Assembly: GCA_028047635.1 (NCBI GenBank)
Contig: JAOFXR010000002.1
Coordinates: forward strand, 46,851 to 110,850
Origin: Verrucomicrobiales bacterium
GTDB lineage: Bacteria; Verrucomicrobiota; Verrucomicrobiia; Verrucomicrobiales; DEV007
Length of the DNA: 64,000 nucleotides
Direction: 5' to 3'
Every line of letters begins with the position of its first letter. Within the stretch, counting starts at the first letter, position 1. Shown here one piece after another: positions 61,358 through 64,000 of this stretch. The notes under the pieces are model-generated. The model was not told where the DNA came from. It ran no database searches and saw nothing but the letters and a program-made list of their open reading frames with translations. The translations under genes were made by a program, and so were the position numbers.

Positions 61358-62482
61358 ATGCGCCGACAACTGAGAAACTTCCCCTTCTTTTCCGCCGTCA
61401 TCTTATTGGCGCTGGTAATTCGTCTCCTGACGTCCGGATTGAGCTGGGTCGGTGTCTCAGCGCTGGTGATCACCCTTTTGTGGTTCGGCTTTGAATTGAT
61501 CAGATGGCTTATGCCTGAGGAGAAAGGGAGCAAGAAAACCTCTGAAAAAACCGGAAAAACCTCTCCCAAACCAAACGACAATCTCGTTTCGCTCGTTTAT
61601 TTCCTATCAGACGCCAAGCAAGCCGACGAAGAAACCGTTCGATCCTGCGTTGAAAACGCACTTGGAATCAAATTCGAAGTCGACGCCCCCGACGCCGAAC
61701 ATTTCGTGATGCCGTTTCGGTCGCCCGACTCCGGAAACGAGGCCAATGTGATCCAGCATTTCATGGTGAAAATTCCCGAAGGACTCTTTGCCGTTCTCGT
61801 CGCGTCCCAACCGTATATTGACGATCCCGCGGCTTTCGCCAAGGAATCAATTAAGGACAAGCGGCTTCGCAACGCCGTTGAGGAGCATCAGGCATGGCTT
61901 TCTGTGGACCTGATGGATGACACGACTGATCCCGACAAGGTGAACGCCGCCTACTCTATCATTGGTAAAATCCTCGGCTCGATGGCCGGCCCTGATTGCC
62001 TCGCGATCTATTGCCCTGAATTGCAACGCTGCAACGAGTTCGATCTTGGTCTCATTGAAGTACTTTCAAGTAGCAATCCCCTCGCCCTTTTTGAAGAGCC
62101 CACCTTTGAACCGGTCATCGAAATCGCCGACAATGATCCGAGAATGGCAGCCGCGGTTGATACCGCAGTGAGCCGGTGGCCCGAGTTTCGGGAAGCCTTC
62201 GAAAACTGTGCTCCCGACGAAGCGAGCCAGTATATCGTCAAAGCCGAGTTCATTGAAGGAAGTCGCTCAGAATTCATGTGGCTCACCGTCACGGAGATCA
62301 CCGAAGAAGAGATTCGCGGTGTTCTCATGAATGATCCGCACGAGCTCATGGTAGTCCATCGCGGAGCTGACGTCCGTATTCCCATGAACCTGCTAAACGA
62401 CTGGCTCTACCCCGGCAAAGACGGCGACCACATCGGAGGATTCACCCTCGATGTCCTTGCTGATAGCGCCGGCGATGAGTAG
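61358..62482 (+). CDS. Membrane-anchored DUF2314-domain protein
   Basis: The 374-residue protein has two N-terminal hydrophobic helices (FPFFSAVILLALVIRLLTSG, WVGVSALVITLLWFGFEL) and a polar Lys/Thr linker. A central domain (about 70-230, FVMPFRSPDSGNEANVIQHF) and a C-terminal DUF2314 domain (about 270-370; YIVKAEFIEGSRSEFMWLTV, IRGVLMNDPHELMVVHRGADV) follow. DUF2314 proteins are of unknown function and often occur with DUF4261-like domains. The gene is probably coupled to the preceding one. Confidence 0.75.
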   Translation: MRRQLRNFPFFSAVILLALVIRLLTSGLSWVGVSALVITLLWFGFELIRWLMPEEKGSKKTSEKTGKTSPKPNDNLVSLVYFLSDAKQADEETVRSCVENALGIKFEVDAPDAEHFVMPFRSPDSGNEANVIQHFMVKIPEGLFAVLVASQPYIDDPAAFAKESIKDKRLRNAVEEHQAWLSVDLMDDTTDPDKVNAAYSIIGKILGSMAGPDCLAIYCPELQRCNEFDLGLIEVLSSSNPLALFEEPTFEPVIEIADNDPRMAAAVDTAVSRWPEFREAFENCAPDEASQYIVKAEFIEGSRSEFMWLTVTEITEEEIRGVLMNDPHELMVVHRGADVRIPMNLLNDWLYPGKDGDHIGGFTLDVLADSAGDE

Positions 62483-62577
62483 GGAACGCTTCAGGTAATG
62501 CAGCCCCCACGGTCTGCATTCGTGGGGAAAAAATGGCATTCAGTGCAATCACGAGTGATGGCACGTCCAAACACAAA

Positions 62578-62602
62578 AACGGCCCCGAAATTCGGAGCCG
62601 TT
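62578..62602 (-). terminator. Inverted repeat downstream of the Gfo/Idh/MocA gene
   Basis: AACGGC / GCCGTT stem enclosing a second pairing (CCGAAATTCGG) lies 29 bases after the stop at 62632. On the minus strand a short T run (GTTTTTGTG) follows. It separates two convergent genes. Confidence 0.65.
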
Positions 62603-62631
62603 CAGGAAAAACCGTTTGGTAACAGAGCCTC

Positions 62632-63978
62632 TTACAAAGCCCAGCCGTCACGGTAGTTGTGATGCACGAGCTTATCCGCTTCGGCATTGCCCGTTTTCAT
62701 CGTCTTCGGATCCCAGGCCAGCTCGGTGCCTTCGCCGATCAGCGTTCCAATCGCGCCGAGCAACAGAGTCTCAGTCAGTGGAACGGCGACATCGAAATTC
62801 GACTTCGCCAGGCTCGGATCGCCCGCCTTAATTGCATTGACCCACTCGACGTAATGTCCCGGTGAACGCTCTTCAGTCTCGGCCGGCTTCTTGAATGAAC
62901 CATAATTCGAGTCAATGATCTCAGGATTTCCGCCGTGGCTCGAGTGCATCATTGTATGCTCGCTGCCAAGATAGACGCATCCATTGTCAGGCATCTTCTT
63001 GTCGGCACGCATTCCCTTGCTGCGCGGAATCTTATAACTGCCGTCACGCCACTGAAGCTTCACCGGCCCTCGGCCTTCCGCGGCAGCGAACTCAAAATTA
63101 ATAATGCATGATGAGGGATGCGTATCCTTCTCCGCGCCGGGAGTGTTGCGATCCGCCTTCTCGATCGTCACCTTTGTCGGGAGGCCCAAGCCAAGCGCCC
63201 ACATCGGATGATCAATAATATGCGCGCCCATATCACCAAGCGCACCGGTTCCATAGTCAATGAATCCACGCCACTTGAACGGGGCGATTTTACTGCTGTA
63301 GGGCTTATTCGCCGCAGGCCCCAGCCAGAGATCCCAATCAAGCGTCTCCGGTGCAGTCTCCGCGTCCGGGCGAACCAAATCCTGAGGCCAGATCGGACGG
63401 TTCGTGCGGCAATAGATCTGCTCGATTTCACCAATTGAACCGGACTGAATGAATTCATTGGTGAGACGCGCGCCATCCGCAGCGTGACCAGTGTTGCCCA
63501 TCTGAGTGCAAACGCCAACTTCCTTAGCGGCCTCATGAAGCGCACGTGCTTCAGAAATGGTCAGCGTGAGAGGCTTCTCTACATAAACGTGCTTTCCCAT
63601 TTTGATTGCCGCCATCGCCGCAACCGCATGGAGGTGATCCGGAGTCGAAACGAGAACCGCATCAATCTTATCCCCTTCCACTTCGAGCATCTCACGATAA
63701 TCCGTATAAACCTTCGCATTCGGATACTTCTTAAAAGTGGCTCCTGCCCGGGACTTATCGACATCACAAAGCGCGTGAATATTCTGTCCAGCAAGGCTGC
63801 ACCCATTGATATTCGCAGTCGCTCGCCCCCCTGCGCCGATCGATGCAATGTTGAGCTTGCCGTTGGCTTCAGTTCCCTGTCCCTCGACGAATCCCGAGAG
63901 AATATTGAGTGAAGCAGCCCCCGCAGCCGTGCCTAGGAACTGGCGGCGCGAAGGAGAGGTGAATGTCGTTTTCTTCAT
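62632..63978 (-). CDS. Tat-exported Gfo/Idh/MocA-family oxidoreductase
   Basis: The 448-residue protein has a Tat signal (SRRQFLGTAAGAASLNILSG). The Rossmann domain follows (LNIASIGAGGRATANINGC), then KHVYVEKPLTLTISEARALH with the EKP signature and TQMGNTGHAADGARL. The C-terminal part contains KMPDNGCVYLGSEHTMMHSSHGG. Secreted members of this family with the Tat signal are numerous in PVC bacteria and probably act on glycan-derived sugars in the periplasm. The substrate is unknown. The gene's 5' end lies close to the window edge. Confidence 0.9.
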   Translation of the reverse strand: MKKTTFTSPSRRQFLGTAAGAASLNILSGFVEGQGTEANGKLNIASIGAGGRATANINGCSLAGQNIHALCDVDKSRAGATFKKYPNAKVYTDYREMLEVEGDKIDAVLVSTPDHLHAVAAMAAIKMGKHVYVEKPLTLTISEARALHEAAKEVGVCTQMGNTGHAADGARLTNEFIQSGSIGEIEQIYCRTNRPIWPQDLVRPDAETAPETLDWDLWLGPAANKPYSSKIAPFKWRGFIDYGTGALGDMGAHIIDHPMWALGLGLPTKVTIEKADRNTPGAEKDTHPSSCIINFEFAAAEGRGPVKLQWRDGSYKIPRSKGMRADKKMPDNGCVYLGSEHTMMHSSHGGNPEIIDSNYGSFKKPAETEERSPGHYVEWVNAIKAGDPSLAKSNFDVAVPLTETLLLGAIGTLIGEGTELAWDPKTMKTGNAEADKLVHHNYRDGWAL

Positions 63979-64000
63979 AGATTGAGAGTTTCCCTTGCGA

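Noticed and set aside
1..64000. CRISPR array, insertion sequence or integrase
   Set aside because: No regularly spaced repeats, transposase or recombinase genes were seen; the only array is the uninterrupted 11-bp minisatellite.

Overview
ORGANISM. The window looks like a Gram-negative member of the Verrucomicrobiota (PVC superphylum), probably Verrucomicrobiales. The reasons are a large secreted PVC-type heme-binding dehydrogenase, a secreted DUF1080 (3-keto-disaccharide hydrolase-like) protein, a Tat-exported Gfo/Idh/MocA protein, a sulfatase, lipid A metabolism (LpxI), and a complete peptidoglycan/division cluster of meso-DAP type. This is inference from gene content; no 16S gene is present. 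LAYOUT. 0.1-6.6 kb holds mostly secreted or envelope genes (heme dehydrogenase, small outer-membrane barrel, L,D-transpeptidase), a dodecin, and an ArsC-family reductase whose catalytic Cys codon is UGA. 6.7-9.7 kb holds a deoxynucleoside-catabolism pair (ALDH-like half protein and deoB) and small proteins. 10.0-14.7 kb holds a Gfo/Idh/MocA dehydrogenase, lpxI, a DMT permease and an E1-alpha subunit. 14.9-22.6 kb holds proC, a UDP-sugar pyrophosphorylase, a D-threonine-aldolase-like enzyme, an M19 dipeptidase and a TrmH-type methyltransferase. 22.6-28.9 kb holds fatty-acid genes (accA, acpP), thiamine genes (thiH, thiS), aat and class II aldolase. 29-38 kb is accessory (DUF1080, broken adenylate cyclase, broken metallo-hydrolase lipoprotein, His-rich lipoprotein, sulfatase, double-ClpP NfeD protein). 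38-44 kb is the nusA-infB-rbfA-nrnA translation/transcription operon. 44.7-48.4 kb, starting at a tRNA-Lys(UUU), is a decayed patch with two FemAB/BioF2-like transferases that look 5'-truncated, a multiply broken methyltransferase and a 16-copy 11-bp minisatellite. 48.4-58.8 kb is a dcw cluster on the minus strand, transcribed rsmH, ftsL, ftsI, murE, murF, mraY, murD, a LysM gene, ftsW. 59.4-64 kb holds lineage-type hypothetical secreted and membrane proteins and a Tat-exported oxidoreductase. HOW THE PARTS RELATE. Core genes are all intact and densely packed, often with 1-4 bp overlaps. Interruptions (in-frame stops or frameshifts) are confined to accessory genes: five broken genes or gene candidates plus the broken methyltransferase. 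That bias suggests real decay rather than uniform sequence error. MOST NOTEWORTHY. The ArsC-like gene at 5010-5369 keeps every recognisable family residue, carries UGA exactly at residue 12 (the catalytic Cys of E. coli ArsC), and has a small hairpin with a GGUC apical loop 24 nt after the UGA, as expected for a bacterial SECIS. It is a candidate selenoprotein; the alternative is a single nonsense mutation.
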